From Bimastos eiseni (lineage: Eukaryota; Annelida; Clitellata; Crassiclitellata; Lumbricidae): 64,000 bases of DNA. Shown here piece after piece: positions 42,301 to 57,300 of this stretch (the first letter of the stretch is position 1; each line of letters begins with the position of its first letter). The stretch spans positions 39,436,903 to 39,500,902 of the forward strand of contig OY365806.1 of NCBI GenBank assembly GCA_959347315.1. The letters are read 5' to 3'. Both the position numbers and the translations under genes were made by a program. Under the pieces are notes generated by a model that had not been told where the DNA came from, ran no database searches, and saw only the letters and a list, made by a program, of their open reading frames with translations.

Positions 42301-45300
42301 CTTTTGAACGCAATTTTTTAATAAGGCTGAGTACCATCTATACTCACGTTTAAGTCGAGAAATTGAAGGCTATTTCGGGACGACGAAAATGGTATTCGAC
42401 TTATACGCGAGACGCGAAATTGATGGAAGCTTTTCGGACGACCATATACTTACTTATATACTTACTAAATTTCTTACACAAACCGGAGGCAATGAACGGA
42501 AGTCATCCATTTGTATTCACTTATTGGTTGTTTATACTATTTTGTATGATTTTCAAACACAAGTTTATTAGATTCTGTAGATTAAGGAAAATTTTCTAAT
42601 CCCTATAAAATTTCGTCATTGCTTGTTTTGAGTTTATGGATTCGACTTATGTGCAAGTCGTCGATTCGTCGATTTTGGACGCTATTTTTGTCGAAAAATT
42701 ACACTTTGACTTATACGCAAATCGACTTATACGCGAGGATGTACGATAGTTATTTGTTGCATGCCTTTGTAATTCAATGAAGTACAGTTTTGCAAATTGG
42801 TTTTTGTTTTCTCATTCAGAGACATTTTTGACAACAAGTCTGCGAGACGATACAAGGAATTGTTTCGATTAGTTACGGAAAGCATTCGCCAGCTTTGCCA
42901 TTCAGTGAATCAGGTAGGAAAGCATTCCCAAAGGTACTTGATGAGTCTGAGTTGAATGCGCAGTCCAAATGTTATTGGTCGAGATTTGTAGAGCTTCCTC
43001 AGTCACTAGATTAATTGGATGTGATGGGTCTCTTGGCATTTTTAGATAATTGTCCTCTATTTAGTGGGTTTCTGATCCCAATATAACTAACATGTTCTAC
43101 TCTCTTTGTATTCACTTGGGTTCTGGACTAAGGTACTGCCTTAAGCTGTTCTGCTGTCCTTAAATGATCTTTGACCTTTAGGGATAAATGGGAGTGGTTT
43201 CTTGTAAGGAGCGGCTTTGTCTTTTTAAGCTGATACGCAATAGGAGGAACTTCAGTGTGTTTGGCTGCTGTTTAGGTATGACCTATGTGTTTGGCTGCTG
43301 TTTAGGTATGACCTGTGTGTCTTGAGACGGTGCTCTCACTTTGCGTATTTTGAACAGCCAACGCCTCTCTTTGGGTAGTTAAGTTAGCTTGAAGACATTC
43401 TCACTTCTTTCACCTGTGCTGCTTCGATTCCTTCGTTTGTTCGAGTGTTTTTTCATTGTTGTTTGCTTCGACTTCCATCCCGTTGAAGTTGAAGCTAAGT
43501 GTTTATGTTGCTTTTGTAACCCATAATTAATTCTTAATTATATTTTTTAAATCATATTCCTTCAAGTCATTATTTGCATAGCAACATATAGCAGCAGAGT
43601 AAATCATTGACTATGATAAATTTCTGTTTATGCTTGTATAGACCTGGACATTTATGTTTTTGTGAACCTCTTGAAGGTGCTCATTTTCTGCCTCAAAGAT
43701 GTTTAGTGCAATATGAATGAAAAGTTCATCTGAGACAGATGAAGCTCAGAAGTAGGTTAAGTGTTGACGATTGGCTCAGAAATAGGCAAGTGTTGACTGA
43801 TTGGCTCATGCGCAATTGCAGATCAGTCCAATGAATTGTTGACAATGATTGACTGATGATAGGATCAAGCTTTGTCAATTATTTCTGTTGCAGAAACTGT
43901 TGCTGTTGGATATGTATTCAAAGAACAGCTGTAACCCTCTGTTGGTTCCAGAGGCGGACGAAGACATCAAATGGTCACGGGATGTTCTTTCACAGGAGAA
44001 ATCACAACGATGTCGATATGTGAAAGACCCCAGTTAGTCTCAGACCTACCACCTATGTCACACATTTTAGATAATTATTATCCTTAGTGTTATTTATTAT
44101 TATTATTAGAGATGTTAATGGGTACCAGTTGACAGCCAGTTAGTAAAGTTTCAAATGGACACCCATAATAATGCCCTTAATGCCACTGCAGCTTTCAGCC
44201 ATGCAATGCGCCGAGAAATTACATATGTGGCCTAAGGTTTTTTGCATTTTATCTAATGACAAGTCACATGTTAACTCTAACCGATCTAGAGGGTTCAAAA
44301 GGATTAGAGCATTGTGTTCTGTATGTTGGTTGTTATTTGGCATCTTTTGATAAGTGTGGTGTTGTTTCTGTCAGAATTGTGAATTTCATTGCTTTTAAGG
44401 GAAACGGCAATTTCTTACATGCAGACGTGTCTTGCAAACTCTTCCAGGTTCAGATTCTGACAATGAGGCCCCACTTGACGGTCGCTACCTAGCAGCCAAC
44501 ATGCAGTTTATTCCGGGTTATTTTGCTTGTACCTGTGTGTATCAGGCTCAATTCGTCCTTCATCCACGACTCAAACTGGCCCCACAACGAGGAAAAGAAT
44601 CGACTGGTAAGAGACTGTCATTCGGATAGCGTCAGATGTAACCAGTCTATGTGAGTTAATGTAAGAAGGGTTTATGTAGGGCTAGGTTATTCACTCATTT
44701 ATAAAAAAATTTGTAGCAATGGTTTTAAGAGGCATAGTCTTGATTGTAACAGCAATCTTTGATGAAGTGCAAACAACGGATGATGAAGAAAGGAGGAGTA
44801 CATCGTATGTTTTCTGATGTTGTTACTCAATTGTAAATTTTGAATTTCAAAACATCATCTACAAATGTTTATTTGAAATTTTTGAGAAGACCTTTGTGTC
44901 TCGATCACAGTATGATTGTTTTTTAAAATTAATCACAGATTGCTGTATGTATTCAGAGGTGGAAGAATGGACATGCGGTTCTGGATGATGTATCCATCTC
45001 ATGTGTAAAGTAGACATCTGGGTGGCATTTTTTACAGCACTTTTACTATACTTATGGAACTTTGGAATATGGCTTTAGGATATCATTTACAGTATTTTAG
45101 TTTTGATGTTTAGACATTGATGTCTTTTTTATTTTGTTCGTTAGGTGTTCAGGCATTGATGTCTGTGCTTGATAAGTTTGTCGTTGTCAATCGTAAGAAC
45201 ATGTATATCTTCAAGGAATCGGTTGGAGATAACGTCTTCTACATGCGGTTGGTTGATCAGTTTTGTACAGTACGCTACTTTTATGGGGAATGGTTTGTAA

Positions 45301-48300
45301 TGCGGGAAGAGCTTAAGCAAGTCAACACTGTGTTACATATAACTATGTGATTTAGGAGCCTCACAAGCACTAGATAGGTCCAAATGACAGGTCCAAATAC
45401 CTCTGTATTGATGCAGTTCTCTTTACTCTACTTCCACAGTTCCACACTCTAGCATATTGGATGTCAAGCTTTCGGTAACCCCTGAACTATGAAAGTGTAC
45501 TAATGACTGCGAAACCAATGCAACTCGTCGTCACAGTGTTGGAGCTTCTTATCCATTCTCAGCTATATCGGCAGTCAATAATGGCGATATGACATTACAC
45601 ATCTAATCTGCAACTATCACTGAAACATAGACAAATAATTATTATGTCATAGGTGTTATAAATAAGGTACAATACCACTTCCATGCTTAGTTTATGCAGG
45701 CTACCGTAATTGAGCATTTACTGAGGAACAGTGTCGCTAATCGAAAAATCGATTAGTAGACAATTAATTAATCGCCTACTAATCGACTAATCAAACTAAT
45801 CGATTAATTGATGCCTACTAATCGCAATTAGTAAAAGTCACTAATTGCCCAAGCCTATTGTTTAGCCCTAATGGCAGTTTGTATTAATGATTACAGCCTT
45901 TCAGAATCCACACAGGAAGTGAAGGCCGCTCCTATTCAGCAGCCTTCTCTCGACTCTGACGACTACAAACCGTCAGGTTACTGTGAAGTCTTTATGTCTG
46001 TAGTGTCCAGCATCTGGTACACAGAACAGTTTACTGTGTTGTTTGTTCATTGATGGTTAGCCATTAAACAACAAGCACGTAGTTCAATACACTCTAGAAG
46101 GGTGATAATGATTGTGCACTAAAGTGTACTGGCACTGGCAGTATACTACTATGATATTTGTTGACCTATAAGACCATTATATTTTTGAAACTTTACCTCA
46201 TATGGGCCAATATAACAGAAATAAGTGGAAGATATTTTATAAAGGGACTATAATCACAAGATTCAATCAATAAAAATGTGCATTTAGATAAAAGGTTCCC
46301 AAACTGAAGTGTGCACCCCCCCAGGAGGTATGACATGACGTTTTATGAGTGTGACAGGGAAAGTATGAATTGTAAGAATGCATTGATGATACATTATAGC
46401 CTAAATTGTTGCACTGTATTATAATAAGTATGAGTATGACCACAAAGATTCAAAGTTTATTTCAATGTAACATTGTAACCCTGAGGCTTGTAAACATAAG
46501 TTTAGGTGATTCAAAATGTCAAAATTTCATGTATGCTCTTCAAATGTCATTATACTTTTGCAGGGATGCAAACTTTATTCAATCATTTGCAAGGGGTGTG
46601 AGGCATAGAAACAATTGGAAACCTCTGCTTTAGATCTAAAGTCGCTTGTCATCAGGCCCTAGATGATGTCAAGTTTGCTTGTCATTTAAGGATTCAAAGC
46701 ATTCACTGGTGATTAACATTTAGTAGTGATTATGAAGCTGCTCGTGGTGATGTTAGTGTTGGTTGTGGCGAATAATGATGATGGTAGTACTGATGGTGGT
46801 GATTGTGATGCCAGCAATGGTGATGAAGACATTGCTAATGCTGATGGTATTAATGGTTGACGATGTTGTAGCATCACAAGACCTGTCATCGTTATCATTT
46901 GCACTGAGCAGCAGCACAAAACTAGATGGAGATGATGTAAGAATCTTTAATTCTTTTTTAAACTTTTGCTTTAGCTGACGTTTAAGGTGCTTGTTTAGTT
47001 GAAATTGATTTACTCGTCTTTTTATTAAACACCATATGACATCAGTACTTATGATCTAATAGTTTGCTCAGATATTCTACTATCAAAGCGTCACCTGTTA
47101 TTACACGTGCATCTTATTCTCAATTACAGCACTCCTATATTTTGAGGAGGGATTGTGTTCGAATAAGGAAAGCATGAATTAATTTTATTTTTTTAAATAT
47201 TACATATATTGCTGCTTACATTTGTGTTATCATATTCCTAGTGCGTCTTGTAGTTTGGTTTAGGGCATAACCGAGTAGACAATTTTCACCGAGTACCGAA
47301 TCCGAGTATTTGGATTAACTATTTACCGGATCTGGATACGAACCGAATAGCCAGCGGCAGCGAGTACTATCCGTAGTTAATCTGCCACGCGCACAGCTAT
47401 GGAGAACTATTTATAGTCAATGCAGAGTCTATAGCAATATCCTTCATATAGTGTATCGTTGCACTCTATTCCATGACAATATATTTATCATTTAATAACT
47501 TTATTTGTGATAAAAAAGTAAAACCTTGTTATAAAATTTGAAATATGAAGTTATCAACAATGTCTTTACTCTCTAATGTTAACCGGAAAGTGGGTGGAGC
47601 CAATTCAAGCGCGAAAATGACTGATTTGGTTGCCACCTGGGAAATGCAACTAAAAGAAATTAAAATATACAAATTAACATAATTATTTTAAAGAAAATTC
47701 AATGGAATGTTAAGTTCTTGTTTAATTAATCAATAACTTATAAGTAAGTCGATTAGTCCTAAATTTATTTGATGAAAAAATATTATTTTATCAAAAAGTT
47801 ATTTTTAGCTATTTGCGGGTGTAATATTTGCCGAGGCAAATACTTCCGAACAGCCCAATTTTCGGCCGAGGCGAATGTCCGAGGCGATTTCCGGTTATGC
47901 CCTAGTTTTGTTGAGATCAAAAAACTACTTACGCTGGTACCTATTATGACTATCTTTATGCCACATGTTGTAAAGTAGACAGGCAGCAATGAACTGTATT
48001 AGATAATAATAACAACGGTGTCGCCATAGCACAGCCATACCTCTACAAGGGTGCCTCACAAATATGTATGATTGTCATGTCTGTAGTCAAGGTCTTCGTC
48101 GGCCGCTGGAATGTCAGATCGCGATGGCGAACATCAGCTGAGCTTGTCACAGTCATTCCGTGGCACGGCGAACATCGCAAGACATCGGACAGAAGAGAGA
48201 GTGGCTCTCTTCGTCTATGGAATCGCTCCTGTCGGTAATATCATCATTCTTCCGCATTATTTTTTTATTCTTCTGACTATATTGGAAATACTACATCTTG

Positions 48301-51300
48301 TTTCTTTGGAAATTCTCACTAGCAGGTAAGATAGCTTGATTGCTTTCAGGGTATACATGTACTAACTGTTGTTCTTCTCAGTCAAATTGTCCAAGGGTTG
48401 TAGATTATTTGACCGAATAAGAACTTCTTTCTAGAATCTACACTTGCGTAAATTGTCTTTTAAGTATCTTGCAGCAATTTGTATCATGAGGCACACCCTG
48501 TTATCTTTTTCTGTGACACTATGAGAGTCTTGATATGATAGCAGTGTTAGTTTGACAGTGTGTTGCTGGTTCTGCTCTATCTATGTTTCTGATCTTTATT
48601 GTTTGACTTTGCCCCATTGGGCTCTGAACTTCTCATCAGAGGTGAGCTTGCTGACCATTCTGTTTTGTTCCGACAGGGTCTGACATCAGTCAGAACCTGG
48701 TTCAGGTTCTTCAGAAGAAACTGGATGAAGCCACTTTGGAGGTTGTGACTCTGACTCTGTCACGAAATGCCATGTGTAAGCTGCTGCCAGAAGATGTTCA
48801 GGTAACTACCAAAATATAAGTAGGATAAATATTGCAACTGAACTCACTACCTGCAGCTGTGCATTCTGCCAGTAGTACTTTGAGATCCTTCACGTGCCTG
48901 CCTGCAAGGAAACGAGCTAACCTTTTAGGGGCAGCCATTGGTATGCAGTGTTAGCTATTTCATTTTATTAGCATTGGCGTGTGAGGGCAGATGACCAACG
49001 TTTTCCTTGCCATCTGATCTACCCACCAACTGTGTTCAGTATCCTTGACAGTTCACTTACTTTTATTGAACACATCTCTTTGTCTCACACAATCCTCCAA
49101 TTTTCATCTAAGGCGTCTCCGGGTCATTCGTCGTTCTGTCTTCTCCTCCACCTTTAGTACTTTGGTTCATGCTTTTGTATGTCCTAGAATTGACTACTGT
49201 AATTCCCTTCTCATTGGTCTTCCAAATGTTTGTCTCTCTCCTCTTCAGTCAGCACTTAAGACAGCTGCTAGACTGATAGCTCGCTTTCCTCATTACTCTC
49301 TCAGCTCTATTTTTTTGTTTGATGTTCTTCACTGGCTCCCTCTCCATACTCGCATGCAATTTAAAATTCTCATTCTATTCTTCAAGGCTCAGTGGTGTCT
49401 TGCTCTGAGATACCTGGCTGATGTATTGCCTCATTTAGCTTCCTCCCTCCATCCACTTCGCTCATCCAATGGACTTGACCTTTTGGTTCCTCGAACTAGA
49501 ACAGCTATGGCTCAGTCTCGATCTTTTGCTTCAATTGGTCCCTCTCTGTGGAATGCACTTTCGCTATTTGTTCGTTCTAAATTTCTATCTGGCAGTCTCT
49601 CATCCTCTTTTACTTTTCTCAAAACCTACTCCTTCTCGCGGGGCCTTTTATGCTGGCAGCGCTTATGAACGGTTCACCCTATTAGAAGCGCATTATAAAT
49701 TCTCAAATACAATACAATGTAATCATTTTTTAGGTGAGTTTGTTTGAGGTGCAAGTGGGGTGGAAATCTCAGAACTTGTAACTGTCTTGGCAGGTATTTT
49801 GAACCATCAATACCTGGGGTGACAGTCCAGCATACTGACTGATGACCATGCACATCCCCAGAAAATGCATCTCATATCTACTTTCTTATGGACTAATTTT
49901 GCATTCTCCCTAGCATCTTAATAGATTACGATTACAAACGGCATGATGTTGATGCTCTATACAAATGGCTCAGCTCAGCCAACAAACTCTAAAATGTAAT
50001 GTCACATGGATTGGTTTGAAATGGTTACTAATATCATTACATCATTACTTCTGGCTTCGCCATCAAAAATGTGCCAGCTGGATCGCATTCCAACATTCCT
50101 TCTCCAGAAAGTTGTTGATGAACTGTTTCCTTTTCTGGTATAGCTCTGTGGTGCTTCTTTGGCACATAGATTTTTGCAGGACGGTCAAAAGTTAGCAATG
50201 ATAATTATGGCCATCTTGTAAGAAGCCAGGTATGTCTCCGAATGACATTAACAATTATAGGCTTCTAACCACCCTGAAGTTCATCTCTAAGGTTCTAGAG
50301 AAAATAAAGGCAAGGTAAATGTCACACTACTCTGAATCATGCAACCATTTACCAAACCTGCAATCTGACTTCAGAAGGGCCATTCAACAAAAACGATATG
50401 CCGTGGCAAACTGTAATGCCATCGATGAAGAACACATGCGACAGATTGCTCAATTTGCACTCATCTCAAATGCCACTTTTAAGATCTGCTGGTTAGCTGT
50501 GCTACAGTGCCTCTATGAAGTTCTTAAAATGCACTGTATGATCTTTCAGATACATTTATGCATTCACATATACAAGCGGCTATGCTAGATTAGGACGAAG
50601 TTTGCAGACAAGTGTTCTGTTGATACCATAATTCTGTCGTCTTTCTACAATTTCTGCTCTATTTGGTTTCAAACATCGTCCACAATAATGAGATGTTAGT
50701 GAATAGAGGGTTTAGCTAATCTAATATCCTTGGTTACGTTTTGCTGCAGTTCATTCAGAAACCGAACAGTTCCCCTGTGAAGAAATTACAGTTTGTCATT
50801 CCATCAAGTGCCATTCTCCACCAGTTTGCTCTTGCCTACTACCTTCGCCAGAATCTCCTTCAGTTTCTGTTCACACCAAAGTATGCTGATGGTGGGAAAC
50901 CGGAAAGCACGTTTCAGGACTATGAGAACACTCCGAGTACTCCTATTCCGGAAAGTGATGTTTTTCTCTATATACGGCCTCAACAGTCCGGTGGAAAAGG
51001 TGATTCAATTTCATAAAAGATTTTCTTATTTGTCATATTACTGATTTAGATATTTTATTATAAGACATTTCGAAGAGTTCCATTCAACATTGTAGAAATG
51101 TTTCATGTGTATCTCCTGGTCACTAGAATAATATAAGGCTGGTTAACACTCACTTACCTGAAATCTAAAGTGACTTATATTTTAATGTTTATTCTTTGAA
51201 ACACTGTCTAAAGGTAGTGCATGAATTGAATTTTGGCAACGCCAGCCAATGATGAATAATTTCTTGCTTCTTGGCCTAGGTATTGCCTGTATCCATCTAT

Positions 51301-54300
51301 CATTTGTGGATAGTAAAGGATCGGTGATACAACTCCTTGGATCTCCTAAGCTGTCTCCACAAGCGTATCGTGAGCCTCTGGATCGATCAATGTTCGATGG
51401 TATGGTCAACACTTACCAGTACAGACCAGCGGTTTCTCCTACTAAATCTCCAGGTAGCATGAAATGATCATCATTAGTGTCTTTGGGAAATTGCCTTTAA
51501 TAATAATAATTATAATAGTTCCAAGCTATCATCAGAATCAGGCTGCAGGATGTGTTTCAAGCAGTTGCTTTCTATGTTGTCATCAACCCACTTTCTGGAC
51601 AAGGTTTCATCTTCTTCCAGATTCTCTCCATAATTCCTAAGATTATACGTTATATCTTTTGTTTATTCTGCTTATGTGACCGAAGTGACCCTAGTAGACA
51701 GACCGTGATTTTGTCCTAGCTCAGCTAGGAACTTCTTTGCCAAACAGATTAACATGCGGATCTGCAACTCAGTGTATGACTGGTGAAGCATTTTAGTTCC
51801 TTCTCTTTAACTTTGCCACTGCTTATACTATGGCAGTGCCACTCCCAAGCCTGGATAAGGGAGGAGGGCAACACTAATAGTCTTTATAATCACCACTAGT
51901 AGTTTCTTATTTAGTTTATCTGAGGAAAGCATGTATCTGCTATGACTATTTAGAGTGCCTACATTGTTCTGCAGGAGGGATGCTATTTGTTCATCATTAG
52001 TGACCATTGTCGTCAAATCTTTCAGGTCCGATGAGTTTGATCCAGTTCCAGATCTGGGAGTGTGGCACACTGGACATGGCTCAGCTGACGGACATGCTCC
52101 TGCAGGCAACGAAGCAGGCCATCTGTGATATCATCCTTGAATATCGTCTGTTGACAGCACCAATCTGTGAAGTGCCACAGCACTATAGCAAAGGAATGGA
52201 TTCGCCAATGCACTCGGCACCTGCTTCCCCTGGACTTTGCAATGTCAATTCGGGTGAGAAGTCTAATACCTGATTAAACTGTTTGCTAGCAATCGTTTGT
52301 TTGCGCTGTTACTTCTTTGTCTTGATATGGGTTCTTGATGATATGAAACTGGTCACACTTCCTTGACTTAGTTAACTAGTTAAGTTAAAATTACTCGCAC
52401 TTGTCTGCCTTATATCTTCAATCTGCTGCCTCAATACTAGTATGAAAGGGTGTCCCCTACTAGCGGAACCATACGGTTCCTTTGGAGATTGTTCTTTCCC
52501 AGTTGCCTCCCACCTCAATGCTAAACTAATCAGCAACCTATTGTCCAGTTGACCCTTTTTGTTTTTCCATCATGTTATTTGTATTGTTACTGACAATGGT
52601 TGAATACATGTACTGTTAATAATTACTGTGATTGGAGTCAATAAAAACGATATTGATTGATTGATTGATTGAAAGGACTTGAAGAAGAATATATTTATGA
52701 CATTGGTCTTCATGTTTTGTGTTCTGGTCTGTGCTCTTACAAGATGACTTCCTGCAGCAGGAAATCTGTTAAAACCAATGATGAGCTGAGCTATATTTGC
52801 TGCTCATGGATTTCACTACTTCCATCCTCTGTTGTTGAATGCTCCCTCAGCTGGGAACAAGCTCAACTTACTTTAATCACTGGTTTCCAAAATGACAGTT
52901 GAAACCTACTTGTTTGCCAGATATCTATATAGTCTTTGGACATTGACGAGTTTTTTCTTTGCTACTCATTATGATTTATTTATTTTATTTATTTTATTTT
53001 ATTTTGAAATTTATTCTGAAATTTTGATGTCGCTCTTCTTCCAACATTTTTTGCTCAGAAGTGCACACGCCTCGACGGTGTAATTGCAGTTGTACTGCAG
53101 AGCAATTGTGCGCGAAGGACTTGCTCAAGGTCCCTACACAGTGACACCTCAGACGAGGGTTGAACCCGCTCACTCAGCGCACACTGAGTGTTACGGGCCG
53201 ACCGCTCTAACCGACCAGCCACCGTACCACACACGGTGGCCGATTATGGGGTAGTTTCAAGGCGTTTCTTCAGTTGTGTGTGTTAGAAATAATTCTTCAA
53301 TACTGATTATATTGATAATAATTTTTTAAATTTAGATAGAACCCTTATTCAGAACAATTCCAATTTCCAGCCTCAAAATTGGATGACAAGTATTCAAGCG
53401 CTAATGAAAGGTCTTCATCCGACTGTTATTAGTGAATAAACATTAAGTTGATAATTGCACTGTTTTTCAAATTCTCTGTTGTCCTAGGAAATTTTGTTAT
53501 TCATATTTTTAGAATCTCGTCACAGTCAGGACTCTTCAATGCGTCGTACAGGTATTGACATTGGCCGTGCCGTCATCAAGACCCCAAAGGAGACGAGTTC
53601 TTCCATACAGACACTGCTGTTTGATATGTTCCAGTCAAAGTCTGGTGTTGTTGAAGGCGTCCCTACAATTGAGGTACTGTATGTTATTCCACTGATATTT
53701 CTGTTAGCATTCAATTAAACTCATCGTTCGAATGCTCAAGAGATCCTGTTATTCTGCTCAGCATCTATGCATTGGGTTCTTGAACCATCAACTCCATGTA
53801 TCGTAGGTAATGTTTTGCCAGTCACCAACCATGTTATTGTTAGTACCTGTTAAGCTATTCTTATATCAATGTTGAATGTCTTAACAATACATTTCTTTGT
53901 GGTATTGACATACAAAGACATTTGTTAATTAAACCATTCCAGTTCAATTTGCTAAGTGAGCAGTCATCTTATCCATCAACACATCACCAGTTTTCATATT
54001 GGACTGCATAGCTATCTTACTTTCTGTTCTTTAGCAAATGAGAAACATTGTGTTTGCCGCATCTGAGTCGCTCGATGAATCAAAACAGGTGGCGGTTGAG
54101 CGTGTCAACCTGGAACTTATGAAGAAAATCCAGCGTTATGAAAGTGGAGAGAAAGGAAACCTGACGAATGCTTTTGTCACATGTATTCCAGACTGGTTTG
54201 AGCACTGCTGTAAACTTGGTTAGTGCTATGCATATTTGTAGTTATTAAATGTTTAATTAAGTCAGGAAAGCTGAATGTGATGACAGCAATGTGTATGTAC

Positions 54301-57300
54301 ATGCCTTTTGCATTTGCATATGGGATTCAAATCGCCCTATATTGTGCGTGAAATGAATATTTCTTGTCGAACAAGTGAACCTTGCCTCCTATAATAAAGA
54401 ACAATACATAAAATCATTGACCACTGCTAATGGAAACCGCCTGACATGCTGCAAATAGGATTCAGTGTGCAGTGAACTCCAGTAGTCATGAAATAGTTAC
54501 CATGCAAGCTGCTTGGATATTAGGTAATTTTGTGTTTCATCACCAGGTGTTCCTGCTGTTGGCAAATACCAGTGTCAACTGAGCAGTCGCTTTCCAATTG
54601 ACTATTTTCTCAAAGAGGCAGCCAACATAGTGAACAACATCTGCCAGGATATGACGGCTGCCATCTTTCGCTCACACGAGTCATTTGTATCATCAGATGC
54701 ATCATTTGACTTCAACTTTACACCATACCAGCCCATGAGGATGCCAGTGAGTTTAAAGGAGTTTGTGAGTACATACGTTTGAGGACATTTATATTGTACC
54801 TTTCAGAGCGTCAAAGGTGCTATGCCATCAGTCTAATCCAAAAATGTACAACTTAAGAAATTATTTATGTGCCTGTAAGTTTTTAGTGCAATTCGTACCA
54901 GATTTAATGAAAATGAAACACAGTTGGATCTAGACTATGCTGGTTAGACGACAGAAATGAAGATATAACATCACTTGGAATAACTATAAGAGGAACAATG
55001 GACTTGACAAATGACCAAGGACAATGGGGATCATTTATTCCAATGACTGGCATCAGAAACTTATGATGATGGTGATACAACTGCCTTTAATATCGCCCTT
55101 CTTTCTAAGTTTCCAAGAGCTCAGAAGTGCACATGTCTCGATCATGCAATATCGCAATAAAAGCAGTAGTACATGTACAAGTGGAAGATTTATACAGTGC
55201 ATTACTTGAGGAGATGCGATGTGCTTGAGTTATGTGTAAGAGATTGTATTCATTTCTCTTGAACTGGAATTTTGTTCAGTGAGCATTGTCAGTTTGTGTG
55301 TTCACAGAACAAAGATGGCGGCCGTAACCCAGTGACTCTTGATTTCGTTAAGAGTACTATTGGAGGATTTCCTGGCCGATCGTACTCATATGTGATGATT
55401 GGTCGCAACATTGCGGAGTGGCGTGCAATCATTGAGAGCTTACAAGATGACAATGGACACACCATTTCATATTCACAACCAGGCAAAGGTAGATGAGATG
55501 GTCTGTGACTGAGAGAGACGTTTGCATTCAGTTGGTTAGATTCAGTCGCACACCTTGTCACCTTGTGCTGTCATTTCTTGGAAATCTAGTGACCGCCATG
55601 ACCAATCCTCTCCATTTCTTCTTTCCGAAGTTGCGTCCCTTAATTCCTCCAGACTCATTTCAGTTTTTCATGTATCACATCCATCCATTTTTTTCTTGGA
55701 CACCCTCTTTTTTTCCTTCCTCCTCCACATGCCAGCATCATTTCCTTTTCCATTCCATTTGATCGCAAACATGTCCGAAAAACCCCAGCTTCCTTCTCAG
55801 CGCTGTTTGTTGTAGCGTCTCATCATTCTCAACTCCAATCTGTTTGTCTTCTATATGTTTTCCTGTCCGTTCATTGCAGTTTTCTTTATCACCACCCTTC
55901 TCTTTATTTCTGAGTCACATTTTCCCTCTTTTTCTATTAATGATCCGAGGAACGTGAAGCTTGTTACCACCTCTATTTCCTCTCCATCTATCTCGAAACT
56001 GTCCCAATCAGCTGTTGTCATTATCTTTGTCTTCTTTAAGTTGAAGTATAGGCCTGCCTTCTCACAGCAGAAGAGAAATTTATCTGTGATGAACATTGAT
56101 TCTAATCAGTTTTTTAGTTGTCAGAAACGAAATGGAGTCGCAGTTTCAAAGATTATGAAAGTATACAAATGCAGGTCAAATGCAATGTTTTTTGTTGATA
56201 TGTTATACCTGAAACAACTGATGAATCAATAGATATTTTAGTTTCCCCTTTCAACTTTAGTACACAGCAAGCAGGTATTAAAATGACCACAGTCTGTCTA
56301 ATAAGGTTATGCAGAAAATACAGGCTTAGTTAACAAAACTCTTTCAGTTTAGTTTAACAATTATTTTGAACTTTGTAAATTCTTTTTGTTGGGAGATGAG
56401 TGACTTTGTTCACCTGCCAGCTTTACCTGCCAGTTTTCAGCCAAGAAATGACATATTTTTCTGTTTTCCATGCTGTAAAAGGTGGACCACTGATGTCATG
56501 AAAGGGCTCTAAGTCAAAACCTGATATCAGCCACAGGGCAGTGGGAATTGATCTGGTAACCTGTTGATCAACAGTATAAAGCTCTACCACTGAGGGGGTG
56601 AATTGTCACATTTCTGTGCCTTTCAGATGCATTTGGGGTTATAATCCTGACACATGGTGTGATGGTGGTTGCTTGTTGGTGAGCAATTTATTATGCCTTT
56701 TCTTATAGTTTTGCTACTTTTGTGTTTGCGTTTCAGGAAAATAATCTGATTCCTGTAAGGACTAATGGTGTGCAAAAGTGATGATCTCTTCTTGTAGTTC
56801 ACCGAAAGTGCCAGAGGTTTCCTCCACTTGAGTGCGACTCGGAAGGAAAACCAAGTCTGTCATCGAGCTACTTGCCGAGCACCTCTTCCTCTTCGCTAGA
56901 CCAGATAGAGCGAATCTCTGTTCCACGTCAACAACTTCTTCTTCTGTTGCTTACGGACAAACAGGTATGTCCAGATAGGCAGGCAAGGACATTGAAAAGT
57001 TCTCTGACTTTAGGCCATGTCAAATAGTTTTATGAATTTGAACTGGATTAAATTGGAAGTGAAACACCCACATATTTACTTATCGCCTTCAATTAGTGCC
57101 ACATAAATTCTAAATAGGACACTGTGCAACAGTATTGTGCCTTCACACAATTATTGGTGACAGAATAAATCATTTGCCACCTACCTCACTCTCTCCCTCC
57201 ATTGAACATTGATGCAATTGGACCTCTTTGTCGGCAACTATGTTAGCACAACTGTTGCTCTTGCTTTCTTTCTCTCTTTCTTTCTTTCTCTCTTTCTTTC

